A stretch of DNA of 64,000 nucleotides, taken from positions 1 to 64,000 of the forward strand of contig NZ_CADIKB010000011.1 of NCBI RefSeq assembly GCF_902859825.1, written 5' to 3'. Below are positions 8,569 through 17,647 of this stretch, one piece after another (within the stretch, counting starts at the first letter, position 1; every line of letters begins with the position of its first letter). A program made the position numbers and the translations under genes. The DNA comes from Paraburkholderia phenoliruptrix. GTDB taxonomy: Bacteria; Pseudomonadota; Gammaproteobacteria; Burkholderiales; Burkholderiaceae. A model generated the notes under the pieces. It saw nothing but the letters and a program-made list of their open reading frames with translations, had not been told where the DNA came from and made no database searches.

Positions 8569-9692
8569 CGAACGAGCGCGCGAAGCGCTTCCCGCTCGGC
8601 CTCGAGGATCTGGTGCGCGAGCCGCGTCGGCCCGAAGGCCGCCCGGGGGAGGTGCGCGCTGCGGCGCTTGCCGCAAGTGCGGCGCTCAATGGGCGGCAGC
8701 AGCCGGCGAAAAATCCGCAGGCAGGTGCGGCGAGCCCAGCCTCGTCAGGCTCAGCAGGCAAATTGCAGCCGAAGCAGGGCAGAGCGCCCACGCCGCTTGC
8801 CGCCAAACCGTCCGTCGCGACTCCGCCGAAGCCGCTTGCCGCGCCCGCGGCAAAAACATCGGCGCGGCCGGTCGCGCAGAGCACGAGCGCGCGCCCGTCG
8901 GCCGGCGCCAGGACGGCAGCGGCAGGACCCTCGCCCGCGCGAACCGCAGGCAGGAACGCCGCGCCTTCCGCGCCGCCCGCGAAGCCCGCGGCCACGCGGC
9001 CGAATGAACGCAGCACCGGGCCCAACGTCGCGTTGAACGGCGCCATGGCGTTGACCTCGGAACGGGTTCGCGAACGTATGGTCGAACGCCTGCGTGCGAA
9101 CGGCGTCACCGATCAGCGCGTGCTGAGCGCGATGTCGGTGGTGCCGCGTCATATGTTCGTCGACCCCGGGCTCGCGGTCCAGGCGTACGAAGACGCCGCG
9201 CTGCCCATCGGGCATCACCAGACTATCTCGAAGCCGTCGGTGGTCGCGCGCATGATCGAGCTCGCGGCGGCGGGCCGGGCCTTGAACAACGTGCTTGAAA
9301 TCGGCACCGGTTGCGGCTATCAGGCGGCGGTGCTGAGCCAGGTCGCGCGCGAGGTGTATTCGATCGAGCGCATCAAGCCGCTATCGGAACGCGCGAAGAC
9401 AAACTTGCGTCCGCTGCGCATTCCGAACATCCGGCTGCACTATGGCGACGGGCGTTTGGGCTTGCCGTCGGCGGCGCCTTTTGACGCGATCCTGATCGCC
9501 GCGGCGGGCCTCGACGTGCCGCAGGCATTACTTGAACAACTTGCGATCGGCGGCCGTCTGATTGCGCCCGTCGGCTCGCAGGAAGGGCACAGCCAGGTGC
9601 TGACGCTCGTCGAGCGTGTCGGACCGGCGCAGTGGCGGGAGTCGCAGCTTGATCGCGTTTTCTTTGTACCCTTAAAATCCGGAGTGATTTGA
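8565..9692 (+). CDS. pcm: Protein-L-isoaspartate O-methyltransferase with long N-terminal extension
   Basis: Pcm repairs isoaspartyl damage in ageing proteins using S-adenosylmethionine. The C-terminal 215 or so residues are the enzyme: [15 protein letters not shown] for substrate binding, and SAM motif [16 protein letters not shown] near residue 243. The first 150 or so residues are an Ala/Pro/Lys/Arg-rich low-complexity segment, so the total of 375 exceeds the roughly 210 residues of enteric Pcm; extended forms are known in Burkholderia. The ATG at 8565 overlaps the surE stop. It lies just upstream of nlpD and rpoS. Confidence 0.94.
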   Translation: MTNERAKRFPLGLEDLVREPRRPEGRPGEVRAAALAASAALNGRQQPAKNPQAGAASPASSGSAGKLQPKQGRAPTPLAAKPSVATPPKPLAAPAAKTSARPVAQSTSARPSAGARTAAAGPSPARTAGRNAAPSAPPAKPAATRPNERSTGPNVALNGAMALTSERVRERMVERLRANGVTDQRVLSAMSVVPRHMFVDPGLAVQAYEDAALPIGHHQTISKPSVVARMIELAAAGRALNNVLEIGTGCGYQAAVLSQVAREVYSIERIKPLSERAKTNLRPLRIPNIRLHYGDGRLGLPSAAPFDAILIAAAGLDVPQALLEQLAIGGRLIAPVGSQEGHSQVLTLVERVGPAQWRESQLDRVFFVPLKSGVI

Positions 9693-9697
9693 CACCG

Positions 9698-10642
9698 ATG
9701 AGTATGTTGCGCGCGATGCAAAGAACCAGCCTGAATGTCCCCCTGTCCGTAACCCAGCGTAGCGTGTGCGTGCTCGCCTTGTCCCTGTTGATGACCGCCT
9801 GTGCATCCCGGCTCGACCAGGCGCCGGTCGTCGACCGCTCCGGCGGCACTGTGCTCGGCACGCAGGCCGGCCAGACGGCGCAGCAACCCGCGGCGCCGCT
9901 CGGGCCGCCGCCGCCCGGCTACTACCGCGTGAAGCCGGGCGACACGCTCTACCGGATCGCGCTCGAGAACGGCCAGAACTACCGCGACATTTCGGCGTGG
10001 AACAATCTCACTAACCCGAACCAGATCGAGGTGGATCAACTGCTGCGCGTGGTGCCGCCAGGCGCGAACACCGCGGCGTTGACGCCGGGTGTCGCGACCG
10101 CGCCGATCGGCAGCAATGGCACGTTGCAAACGGCGCCGCTCAATGGCTCGTCGTCCACGGGCGCGGCGGCCGGCGTGGCCGCGCCGCCCCTCTACGGTTC
10201 GAGCGCGAACAACGCTGCTGCGACGCCGCCGTCGAGCGCGGGTGCAGCAAGCGACTCGAGTGCGGGTGCGTCCGGCAATGTGAGCTTCGTGTGGCCGGTG
10301 CGCGGGCCGCTCCTCGGCACGTTTAACGATTCGACAAACAAAGGCGTCAACATCGGCGGCTCGGCAGGCGAAGCAGTCAAGGCCTCCGCGGACGGCCGCG
10401 TGGTTTATGCCGGAAATGGGCTGCGTGGTTACGGCAATCTCATTATTATCAAGCATGACGCAACTTATCTCACCGCGTATGCACACAACCGCGCTTTGAT
10501 GGTAAAAGAGGGGGACGCGGTCACGAAAGGGCAGAAAATCGCCGAGATGGGCAACAGCGATTCAGACCGCGTCATGTTGCATTTCGAAGTTCGCCGGCAG
10601 GGTAAACCTGTCGACCCACTGAAGTATTTGCCGCCGCAATAA
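9698..10642 (+). CDS. nlpD: NlpD-type lipoprotein with LysM and degenerate M23 (LytM) domain
   Basis: This 314-residue outer-membrane lipoprotein has a signal peptide with lipobox LLMTAC and lipidated Cys35. A LysM domain follows (YYRVKPGDTLYRIALENGQN), then a Ser/Ala/Gly-rich linker and a C-terminal LytM domain (FVWPVRGPLLGTF...GYGNLIIIKH...VMLHFEVRRQGKPVDP). The first zinc histidine position reads NKGVNIG and the HxH motif reads MLH, so it is probably not a peptidase but an amidase activator, as for NlpD/EnvC. ATG 9698 is preferred over an in-frame TTG at 9689 that overlaps the pcm stop. In relatives the main rpoS promoter lies inside this gene. Confidence 0.92.
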   Translation: MSMLRAMQRTSLNVPLSVTQRSVCVLALSLLMTACASRLDQAPVVDRSGGTVLGTQAGQTAQQPAAPLGPPPPGYYRVKPGDTLYRIALENGQNYRDISAWNNLTNPNQIEVDQLLRVVPPGANTAALTPGVATAPIGSNGTLQTAPLNGSSSTGAAAGVAAPPLYGSSANNAAATPPSSAGAASDSSAGASGNVSFVWPVRGPLLGTFNDSTNKGVNIGGSAGEAVKASADGRVVYAGNGLRGYGNLIIIKHDATYLTAYAHNRALMVKEGDAVTKGQKIAEMGNSDSDRVMLHFEVRRQGKPVDPLKYLPPQ

Positions 10643-10653
10643 GCGATACGACC

Positions 10654-11730
10654 ATGCCGAAACCGAAGCGCCGCCTGCCGCAAGCCGAATCTGAAACGAT
10701 CAGCGATGCCACGTCCGCTTCGGTGGACGACAGCGGCGCGTCGGAAGCGGAAGAGGAACTCGTCGAGGAGCGCGAACTCGACGACCGTCAGGGCGCCGAA
10801 GAGGGCGAGGCGCGCGAGGGCGCGGCCGAGGCCGTGCCCGACGCGGACGACTTCCGCGCGCTGCTGCAAGCCGAGCTGACGGCCGACACCATTCAGCACT
10901 ACCTGAATCGCATCAGCGTGAAGCCGCTTCTCACCGTCGAGGAAGAGCAGAAGTACTCGCGTCTCGCGAAGGCGGGCGAGTTCGAAGCGCGGCAGGTCAT
11001 GATCGAGCGCAATCTGCGGCTTGTCGTCAGCATCGCTAAGGGTTATCTGAACCGGGGCGTGCCGCTGCTCGACCTGATCGAAGAAGGCAACCTCGGCCTC
11101 ATGCACGCCATCGAGAAATTCGATCCCACGCGCGGCTTCCGGTTTTCTACCTACGCAACCTGGTGGATCCGACAGAGTATCGAGCGCGCGATCATGAACC
11201 AGGCGCGCACCGTGCGCCTGCCGGTGCATGTGATTCGCGAGCTCAATCAGGTGCTGCGCGCGAAGCGCCATCTGGAAAAAAATTCGATGAATTCGGGCGA
11301 AGCCGCCGAGCGCCGCGACGCCAGTATCGACGACATCGCTTATCTGACCGGCAAGACCACCGACGAAGTCACCGACATTCTTGCGTTGAACGAGCATACG
11401 GCCTCGCTCGACGCACCGCTCGACCTCGACCCGGCAAGCAGTCTGCTCGATCTGTTGTCCGACGACCAGAGTCAGTCGCCGGATGCGGAGGTGCAGCATC
11501 GCGAGCTCGAAACGCTCACGCGCGCGTGGCTCGCACGTCTGTCGGACAAGCATCGCCATGTGATCGAACGCCGCTTCGGTCTGAACCACATCGAACCCGC
11601 CACGCTCGAAGAGCTGGCCGATGAAATGGGCCTCACGCGCGAGCGGGTGCGCCAGATCCAACAGGAAGCGCTCGTGCGGTTAAAGCGCTTCTTCGCCTCC
11701 AACGGCGTTCGGAAAGACGCCGTTCTCTGA
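10654..11730 (+). CDS. rpoS: RNA polymerase sigma factor RpoS
   Basis: This is the stationary-phase and general stress sigma factor, 358 residues. Region 1.2 carries TADTIQHYLNRISVKPLLTVEEE. Region 2 carries DLIEEGNLGLMHAIEKFDPT and the -10-binding helix RFSTYATWWIRQSIERAI. Region 4 has the helix-turn-helix LEELADEMGLTRERVRQIQQ. The N-terminus has a strongly acidic segment (about residues 25-65) longer than in E. coli RpoS. It starts 11 bases after nlpD, and its location after surE-pcm-nlpD is diagnostic. Confidence 0.97.
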   Translation: MPKPKRRLPQAESETISDATSASVDDSGASEAEEELVEERELDDRQGAEEGEAREGAAEAVPDADDFRALLQAELTADTIQHYLNRISVKPLLTVEEEQKYSRLAKAGEFEARQVMIERNLRLVVSIAKGYLNRGVPLLDLIEEGNLGLMHAIEKFDPTRGFRFSTYATWWIRQSIERAIMNQARTVRLPVHVIRELNQVLRAKRHLEKNSMNSGEAAERRDASIDDIAYLTGKTTDEVTDILALNEHTASLDAPLDLDPASSLLDLLSDDQSQSPDAEVQHRELETLTRAWLARLSDKHRHVIERRFGLNHIEPATLEELADEMGLTRERVRQIQQEALVRLKRFFASNGVRKDAVL

Positions 11731-11734
11731 CTTG

Positions 11735-12511
11735 ATGACACCGATTCTTGTTTTCGACATCGAGACGATTCCCGATGTCGCCGGCATCCGCCGTCTCGAC
11801 GATTTGCCCGCTACCCTGAGCGACGCCGAAGTCGCCGAGCACGCGTTCGCCGCCCGCCGCGAAAAGACCGGCAGCGATTTTCTGCCGCATCACCTGCAGC
11901 GGATCGCCGCGATTTCCTGCGTGTTCCGCGACAACAACGGCTTTCGTGTGCGTTCGCTCGGCACGCCCGAGGACGGCGAAGCGGCGCTCGTGCAGTCGTT
12001 CTATCGCGTGATCGAGAAGTACACGCCGCAGCTCGTCTCGTGGAACGGCGGCGGCTTCGACCTGCCGGTGCTGAACTACCGCGCGCTCGTCAACGGTATT
12101 CCCGCCTACCGGTTCTGGGATCTGGGCGAGGACGACCGCGAGTTCAAGTGGAACAATTACATCAGCCGCTACCATGCGCGGCACACCGATCTGATGGACG
12201 TCCTCGCGATGTACCAGGCGCGCGCCAACGCGCCGCTCGACGCGCTCGCGAAAATGTGCGGTTTCCCGGGCAAAATGGGCATGGACGGCAGCCAGGTGTG
12301 GCACGCGTATCAGGAAGGCCGCATCGAGGAAATCCGTAATTACTGTGAGACGGACGTCGTCAATACGTATCTGCTCTATTGCCGCTTCCAGTTGATTCGC
12401 GGCGGGTTCTCCGCCGCCGAATATGCCGACGAGATCAATCTGGTCAAGAACGCGTTGGCGCTCGAAACCGCGCCGCAATGGGCGGAGTACCTGGCGGCCT
12501 TCGAGCAATAG
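11735..12511 (+). CDS. Predicted 3'-5' exonuclease related to the PolB exonuclease domain
   Basis: This 258-residue protein has the DEDDy nuclease motifs: DIETIPD at the N-terminus, LVSWNGGGFDLPVLNYRAL in the middle, and YCETDVVNTYLLY near residue 210. It is a stand-alone member of the family like the exonuclease domain of DNA polymerase B, of uncertain cellular role (DNA repair or RNA processing). It starts four bases after the rpoS stop. The ATG at 11735 is preferred over a TTG one codon earlier. Confidence 0.88.
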   Translation: MTPILVFDIETIPDVAGIRRLDDLPATLSDAEVAEHAFAARREKTGSDFLPHHLQRIAAISCVFRDNNGFRVRSLGTPEDGEAALVQSFYRVIEKYTPQLVSWNGGGFDLPVLNYRALVNGIPAYRFWDLGEDDREFKWNNYISRYHARHTDLMDVLAMYQARANAPLDALAKMCGFPGKMGMDGSQVWHAYQEGRIEEIRNYCETDVVNTYLLYCRFQLIRGGFSAAEYADEINLVKNALALETAPQWAEYLAAFEQ

Positions 12512-12601
12512 CCGCGCGGGCGTGCGCACGGGGCGGCGCGTCGCGGGCGCCGGCTTCGTCTACAATCTCGCCTTTCTCCCAAGTTTGTCAGGAAGTAGCA
12601 G

Positions 12602-14026
12602 GTGTCCCGAACTGCCCCCCACCGCCGCTCGCCAAAGCGGACCGCCAGGCACCCCAAGCCCGCGCCCGCGCTCGTCGTCACCGGCAATGAACCGGTTGTC
12701 GAAATCGTTTCGCTCGACATGGAAGCGCGCGGCGTCGGCCGCGTCGAGACCGAAGACGGCACGCCCGGCAAGGTGATCTTCGTCGAAGGCGCGCTGCCCG
12801 GCGAGCGCGTCAGTTACTCCACGCATCGCAGCAAGCCGAAATTCGAGCAGGCCGAAGTCGTGCAGGTGTTCCGCGAAAGCGTGATCCGCACCACGCCGAA
12901 ATGCGCACACTTCGATATTTGCGGCGGCTGTTCAATGCAGCACCTCGACATTCGCGCCCAGGTCGCGGTGAAGCAGCGCGTGCTCGAAGACAACCTTCAG
13001 CATCTCGCGAAGCTGCGCCCGGAAACCGTGTTCCGGCCGATCCACGGACCGGCTTGGGGCTACCGCTATCGCGCGCGTCTTGCCGTGCGTTTTCTGCCGG
13101 AAAAGGGCGGCATGCGCATCGGCTTTCATGAGAAGAAGAGCAGCTATATTGCAGACATGAAAACCTGCGAAGTGCTGCCGCCGCATGTGTCGGCCATGCT
13201 GATGCCACTGCGCTTCATGGTGAGGAAGCTCTCCATTTACGACCGCATGCCGCAGCTCGAGCTGGCGGTCGGTTCGTCGGTCACGGCGCTCGTGGTGCGC
13301 AACCTCGAACCTTTGACCGAGGCCGACGAACAGGTGCTGCGCGAGTTCGCCGACGAGCACAAGGTGCAGTTCTGGATCCAGCCGGGCGGCCCGGACACGG
13401 TCACGCCGCTGTATCCGCTCGATGTGCAGCTCGACTACACGCTGCCCGAGTACGGCATTCGCATGCCGTTCAAGCCGACGGACTTCACGCAGGTCAATCA
13501 CGCGATCAACCGCGTGCTGGTGAGCCGCGCGCTGCGCCTGCTCGCGCCTGCGCGCACGGACCGCGTGCTCGACCTCTTCTGCGGGATCGGGAATTTCACG
13601 CTGCCGCTCGCGCGTATCGCGAGGGAGGTGGTGGGCATCGAAGGCAGCGAAGTATTGACTTCGCGCGCGCTTGCCAATGCGGAGCTGAACGGCGTGGCGG
13701 GACATACGTCGTTTGCCTGCCGCAACCTGTTCGAAGTCACCGCCGACGACCTCCGCGCGCTCGGCCACTTCGACAAGTTCCTCATCGATCCGCCGCGCGA
13801 GGGCGCTCTGGCCGTTTCCAAGGCGCTGGCCGAGATCGCGCAGAGCGGCAATGGGCCGCTGCCCAGGCGGATCGTCTACGTGTCGTGCAATCCGTCGACG
13901 CTCGCCCGCGATTCAGGCCTTCTGGTGCACGAAGCAGGCTACCGGCTCGTGGGTGCGGGCGTCGTGAACATGTTCCCGCATACGTCGCATGTGGAGTCGA
14001 TCGCGCTCTTCGAACGGGACTTTTGA
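12602..14026 (+). CDS. rlmD: 23S rRNA (uracil-1939-C5)-methyltransferase RlmD
   Basis: RlmD methylates U1939 of 23S rRNA. The protein has 474 residues. It begins with a basic tail, then a TRAM-like RNA-binding domain, the 4Fe-4S cysteine cluster [14 protein letters not shown], and a C-terminal Rossmann methyltransferase ([42 protein letters not shown] with the catalytic Cys). The start is GTG at 12602; the upstream GGAAGTAGCAG provides a weak ribosome site. A TACAAT box at 12561-12566 may be its -10. A near-perfect terminator follows. Confidence 0.95.
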   Translation: MSRTAPHRRSPKRTARHPKPAPALVVTGNEPVVEIVSLDMEARGVGRVETEDGTPGKVIFVEGALPGERVSYSTHRSKPKFEQAEVVQVFRESVIRTTPKCAHFDICGGCSMQHLDIRAQVAVKQRVLEDNLQHLAKLRPETVFRPIHGPAWGYRYRARLAVRFLPEKGGMRIGFHEKKSSYIADMKTCEVLPPHVSAMLMPLRFMVRKLSIYDRMPQLELAVGSSVTALVVRNLEPLTEADEQVLREFADEHKVQFWIQPGGPDTVTPLYPLDVQLDYTLPEYGIRMPFKPTDFTQVNHAINRVLVSRALRLLAPARTDRVLDLFCGIGNFTLPLARIAREVVGIEGSEVLTSRALANAELNGVAGHTSFACRNLFEVTADDLRALGHFDKFLIDPPREGALAVSKALAEIAQSGNGPLPRRIVYVSCNPSTLARDSGLLVHEAGYRLVGAGVVNMFPHTSHVESIALFERDF

Positions 14027-14082
14027 TTCGGCAGAGTGATTCGGCAGACTCGGCGAATACACGCTTTGAATGAGCGTACTAA

Positions 14083-14120
14083 GCAAAACGCCACGACCGA
14101 AGTCGTGGCGTTTTGCTTTT
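14083..14120. terminator. Bidirectional rho-independent terminator
   Basis: A 15-bp perfect stem (GCAAAACGCCACGAC at 14083-14097, complement at 14102-14116) closes a four-base CGAA loop and is followed by TTTT. A residues in the left arm give a T-run on the other strand. It lies between the convergent rlmD and bamD genes and can stop both. Confidence 0.92.
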
Positions 14121-14158
14121 AGAGCGCGGTTCAGCGGGGCTTCACACCGGCGTGCGGC

Positions 14159-14971
14159 TTAGAACTGCCACCACGATTTTTCCTTGCCCGGCCGTGCATG
14201 GCCCGTGACGTACGGGCTGTCGGGGAAGGTGCCGGCAAGCACGCGCTTCGTGTCGTCGGCGAGTTGCGGCTGGTTCAGCTTCTGATACGACAGCATCATG
14301 ATGTGCAGCGCGTCTTCAATAGCCGGTGCGTTCTTGTATTCCTTCAACGCGAGCTGCGCGCGGTTGATGGCAGCCACATAAGCACCGCGACGGTAGTAGT
14401 AGTCGGCCGCGTGGACTTCGTGCGAGGCCAGCGCGTTCACGATGTAGCGCATGCGTTGCGCGGCGTCCGGCGCATATTTGCTGTTCGGGTATTTGTCCAC
14501 CACCACCTTGAACGCGTCATACGACTCGCGCAGCGACTTCGGATCGCGCTCGCTCATGTCCTGGCCGGAAAAGCGGCCGAAGAGACCCAGGTCGTCGTTG
14601 AAGTGGATCATGCCCTTCAGATAGTACGCATAGGCGATGTCCGGGTGATCCGGGTGCAGCTGGATGAAGCGGTCGATTGCCTGGTCGGCGGCCGCGGTTT
14701 CATTGTCTTTCCAGTTGCAATACGCGACGTTGATCTGCGCCTGCTGGGCGAAGTGGCCGAACGGGTCGCGACCTTCGAGCATTTCGAAGTATTTCGCGCA
14801 CTTGCCGAAGTCGCCGCCGTTCAGGGCGTCGTTCGCCTCCGTATATAATTTGTTGTTGTTCCACGTTGCCGTTTCGTCGGTCTTCTCCGGCAGGCCGTGG
14901 CAAGCCGCAACAACCGCGACGGCTGCGGCACACGCAATGTATCCGGCCACTTTCCGGGCCGCGTTCTTCAT
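14159..14971 (-). CDS. bamD: Outer membrane protein assembly factor BamD (lipoprotein)
   Basis: BamD is the essential lipoprotein of the BAM complex that inserts beta-barrel proteins in the outer membrane. The 270-residue form starts MKNAARKVAGY, with a hydrophobic stretch ending VAVVAAC (lipidated Cys24). The body has tetratricopeptide-type helices, for example NDALNGGDFGKCAKYFEMLEGR, HPDHPDIAYAYYLKGMIHF and AADYYYRRGAYVAAINRAQL. An in-frame ATG 16 codons upstream exists, but 14971 gives a normal signal peptide and has GAAGG just before it. The gene is divergent from rluD. Confidence 0.94.
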   Translation of the reverse strand: MKNAARKVAGYIACAAAVAVVAACHGLPEKTDETATWNNNKLYTEANDALNGGDFGKCAKYFEMLEGRDPFGHFAQQAQINVAYCNWKDNETAAADQAIDRFIQLHPDHPDIAYAYYLKGMIHFNDDLGLFGRFSGQDMSERDPKSLRESYDAFKVVVDKYPNSKYAPDAAQRMRYIVNALASHEVHAADYYYRRGAYVAAINRAQLALKEYKNAPAIEDALHIMMLSYQKLNQPQLADDTKRVLAGTFPDSPYVTGHARPGKEKSWWQF

Positions 14972-15057
14972 GGCCTTCAAATTGATCGCCGCTTTAGTGA
15001 TGGTGTTCAAGGCTCGCATTTTCCAGTCTAGCTTTACGTCCAGGTGACCCAGACTCA

Positions 15058-16338
15058 ATGACCCGCTCAAATACTCCAGGCGCTGCAACCGGTGCCGGGA
15101 ATAGCAACGAAGATTATAACGTAAGCGCCGACCCCTCCGACGCGTTGGGCCCGGATTCCCTCGACGACGATCTCGGCGCCGACGCGCTCGGCAAGGGCGC
15201 GCTCGCGAGCACCGTGCCGACGGTGGCAAACCGCGTCGCGGACGAAACGCCGCGCAGCGTCGTGGTGCCCGACGAGCTGGCGGGCGAGCGCCTCGACAAA
15301 GTGCTCGCGCGCGTCTTTCCCGAATTCTCGCGCAACCGTCTGCAAAGCTGGATCGAGGCCGAGCGCGTGCGCATCGACGGTAAGCCCGCAAAGATTCGCC
15401 AGCCGGTGCCGCTGGGCGCGACCATTGAGCTCGTGCCCGACCTGCTGCCCGAACAGCTCGCGTTCACACCCGAACCGGTGCCGCTTGACATCGTCTACGA
15501 GGACGGCACGCTCGTCGTCATCAACAAGCCGGCCGGCATGGTCGTGCATCCGGCCGCCGGCAACTGGAGCGGGACCGTGCTGAACGGTCTGCTGTACCGT
15601 TACGGCGACGCGGCGGCGGGCTTGCCGCGGGCGGGCATCGTGCATCGGCTCGACAAGGAAACCTCGGGCTTGATGGTGGTCGCGCGCACGCTCGAGGCGC
15701 AGACCGACCTCGTGCGCCAGCTGCAGGCGCGCACGGTGAAGCGCCGCTACCTCGCGCTCGTGTGGGGCAATATGCCGGAAGAAGGCACGATCGACGCGCC
15801 GATCGGCCGCGATCCGCGCGAGCGCACGCGCATGGCGGTGGTGACGGGCGCCTCGGGCAAACCGGCGCGCACGCATTTCCGGCGCGTCGACACGGCGCTC
15901 TGGCAACGGCAGCCCGTGACCGCGATTCACTGCGATCTCGAAACGGGCCGCACGCATCAGATTCGCGTGCATTGCGCGCATATCGGGCATCCGCTGCTCG
16001 GCGATCCGGTGTATGGACGCGCACGCGGCAAGCGCTCGGTCGCGCCGCTGCCTGGCGACTTCGCGCGCCAGGCGCTGCATGCGTGGCGGCTCGGTCTGAT
16101 TCATCCGAAAACCGGGCGTACGATGCAATGGCGCGCGGATGTGCCGGAAGACATCGCGGCACTCTCGGCGGCGCTGGGCCTCGGTCGCGACGATGCAGGC
16201 GAGTTCGACGAAACGTATTATGAGGAAGACGGCTACGAAGCATCGTTCGGCGACGAGCCGGCCGATCTGGACGAATACGATGAAGACGAAGCCGCCGACG
16301 ATTCACACGAAGACGAAGACGAGGACGACCGCGCATGA
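15058..16338 (+). CDS. rluD: 23S rRNA pseudouridine(1911/1915/1917) synthase RluD
   Basis: RluD converts three uridines of 23S helix 69 to pseudouridine. The protein has 426 residues. An N-terminal acidic leader (about residues 1-60) precedes an S4 RNA-binding domain ([20 protein letters not shown]). The catalytic domain contains [19 protein letters not shown] with the active-site Asp, then [20 protein letters not shown]. After about residue 375 the protein ends in a tail of nearly only Asp/Glu with a few Tyr/Ala, about 50 residues, which is not part of the enzyme fold. The stop overlaps the ATG of the next gene by four bases. Confidence 0.95.
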   Translation: MTRSNTPGAATGAGNSNEDYNVSADPSDALGPDSLDDDLGADALGKGALASTVPTVANRVADETPRSVVVPDELAGERLDKVLARVFPEFSRNRLQSWIEAERVRIDGKPAKIRQPVPLGATIELVPDLLPEQLAFTPEPVPLDIVYEDGTLVVINKPAGMVVHPAAGNWSGTVLNGLLYRYGDAAAGLPRAGIVHRLDKETSGLMVVARTLEAQTDLVRQLQARTVKRRYLALVWGNMPEEGTIDAPIGRDPRERTRMAVVTGASGKPARTHFRRVDTALWQRQPVTAIHCDLETGRTHQIRVHCAHIGHPLLGDPVYGRARGKRSVAPLPGDFARQALHAWRLGLIHPKTGRTMQWRADVPEDIAALSAALGLGRDDAGEFDETYYEEDGYEASFGDEPADLDEYDEDEAADDSHEDEDEDDRA

Positions 16339-17195
16339 CGAGCCTGCCCGAGCTGACTTTTGCTGACGTCGTGCAACCGGCGTGGAACGTCGCGCCGCGC
16401 GTGCGCGCGCTCGTCACCACGCGCAACGGCGGCGTGAGCGCGCCGCCGTTCGGCCGCTGGCACGACGGCGCGGATGAGCCCGGCGGTCTCAATCTCGGCA
16501 TGAAGTCCGGCGACGATCCGGCCGCGGTTGCGGCCAATCGCGCGCGGCTTCTCGCGCTCGCCGGCGTGAGCGAGGCGGCGTGGCTCGCGCAGGTGCATGG
16601 CGCGCGCATCGTCGGCGCGCAGGAGGCGCTGCGCGAAGCACAGGCAAGCGGCGCGCCGCCGCAAGCGGACGCGAGCGTGACGGACCGCGCGGGCATCGCC
16701 TGCGTGGTGATGGTTGCCGACTGCATGCCGGTGCTGATCTCCGACGAAGCGGGGCGCGCAGTGGGCGCCGCGCACGCGGGATGGCGCGGACTCGCGGCGG
16801 GCATCATCGAGCAAACGGCGGCGCGTGTCGCCGAACTCGCCGGGGGAGAAGCGAGCGCGCTGCGCGCCTATCTCAGACCTTGCATCGGGCCGCAGTCGTT
16901 CGAAGTCGGCCCCGATGTGCGCGACGCCTTCCTGCATGCCGCCGTGGCCGGCGAACGCGACGCCACCGCGAGTGCGTTCGTCGCGCATCCGCGCAACGCC
17001 GGCAAATATCTTGCGGATCTGCCGGCGCTGGCCCGCCTGCGCCTGCAGCGCCTCGGCGTCACGCGAATCGCGGGCGGCGATCTGTGCACGGTGACCGATC
17101 GCGAGCGCTTCTATTCATACCGGCGCGATCGCGAGACGGGACGCATGGCCGCGTTGATCTGGCTCGACGACGGCGCTCAGACACTCGGTGACTGA
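16335..17195 (+). CDS. pgeF: PgeF/YfiH-type peptidoglycan editing factor (laccase domain)
   Basis: This 286-residue protein of the multicopper-polyphenol-oxidase-like family is now known as a purine nucleosidase/phosphorylase and peptidoglycan-editing factor. The zinc ligands are visible: [11 protein letters not shown] (His), [12 protein letters not shown] (Cys) and [14 protein letters not shown] (His). [17 protein letters not shown] is also typical. It is translationally coupled to rluD (ATGA overlap), a widespread gene pair. Confidence 0.93.
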   Translation: MTSLPELTFADVVQPAWNVAPRVRALVTTRNGGVSAPPFGRWHDGADEPGGLNLGMKSGDDPAAVAANRARLLALAGVSEAAWLAQVHGARIVGAQEALREAQASGAPPQADASVTDRAGIACVVMVADCMPVLISDEAGRAVGAAHAGWRGLAAGIIEQTAARVAELAGGEASALRAYLRPCIGPQSFEVGPDVRDAFLHAAVAGERDATASAFVAHPRNAGKYLADLPALARLRLQRLGVTRIAGGDLCTVTDRERFYSYRRDRETGRMAALIWLDDGAQTLGD

Positions 17196-17208
17196 TGCGG
17201 ACGCGAGC

Positions 17209-17269
17209 GCAGCCGCGGCGCTGCGGCTGCGGGCGCGAACCATTTTGCGAAGCGCCATCGAAAATGGTT
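17209..17269. repeat. Two adjacent inverted repeats upstream of the PHA operon
   Basis: GCAGCCGC (17209-17216) pairs with GCGGCTGC (17223-17230) around GGCGCT. AACCATTTT (17238-17246) pairs with AAAATGGTT (17261-17269) around 14 bases, and flanking GCGAAC/GTTCGC bases extend the symmetry with an offset of two bases. There is no T-run, so the second repeat is not a clear terminator of pgeF; an operator is equally possible. Confidence 0.5.
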
Positions 17270-17502
17270 GTTCGCACATGCGACCATGTGTTTTTGCTGC
17301 GCTGCCGGAAGGCCTCGAGTCGAACGGGACGGGCCATTCCGCAGCGCATGTGAGCGGCCGATAAATGTGAATTAAGCGCGGCAATACCGCGTTTTTTCGC
17401 TAGCCGCCATTCAGTTGACATATGTCTGAAAATGTCGATCGGCGATACAGGGAAAACGATAATTAAAAAACTATCGCACTGCGGCAAAATCGGGAACAAG
17501 CA

Positions 17503-17532
17503 TTGACATGCCTTGCGATGGGGAGCAAGAAT
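17503..17532 (+). promoter_or_regulatory. Candidate sigma-70 promoter of phaC
   Basis: TTGACA at 17503-17508 and AAGAAT at 17527-17532 are separated by 18 bases. From memory, the phaC promoter of Cupriavidus necator is TTGACA, 18 bases, AACAAT, which is nearly the same. The predicted start is about 110 bases upstream of the phaC ATG, leaving a long leader. Confidence 0.55.
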
Positions 17533-17647
17533 GTTCCTCACAGCTCCTCGTACATGGGACAGGGCGTGACGAGGTCGCGAGCGATCGCCCACGTGCGCAG
17601 AACCTGCCTCTCAACCGTCCGCAAGGACTTACCGGTCAAAAGCAGGT

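Larger units (their letters stand above)
17196..17647. other. Regulatory region upstream of phaC
   Basis: No credible gene lies in these 452 bases. Two inverted repeats occur at 17209-17230 and 17238-17269. The part from 17440 to 17480 is AT-rich (GATAATTAAAAAACTATC) in a GC-rich genome. A promoter similar to that of Cupriavidus phaC sits at 17503-17532. The region therefore probably contains the control elements of the PHA operon. Confidence 0.6.

Noticed and set aside
12561..12566. TACAAT as a proven rlmD promoter
   Set aside because: No acceptable -35 box is visible, so it is mentioned only as possible.
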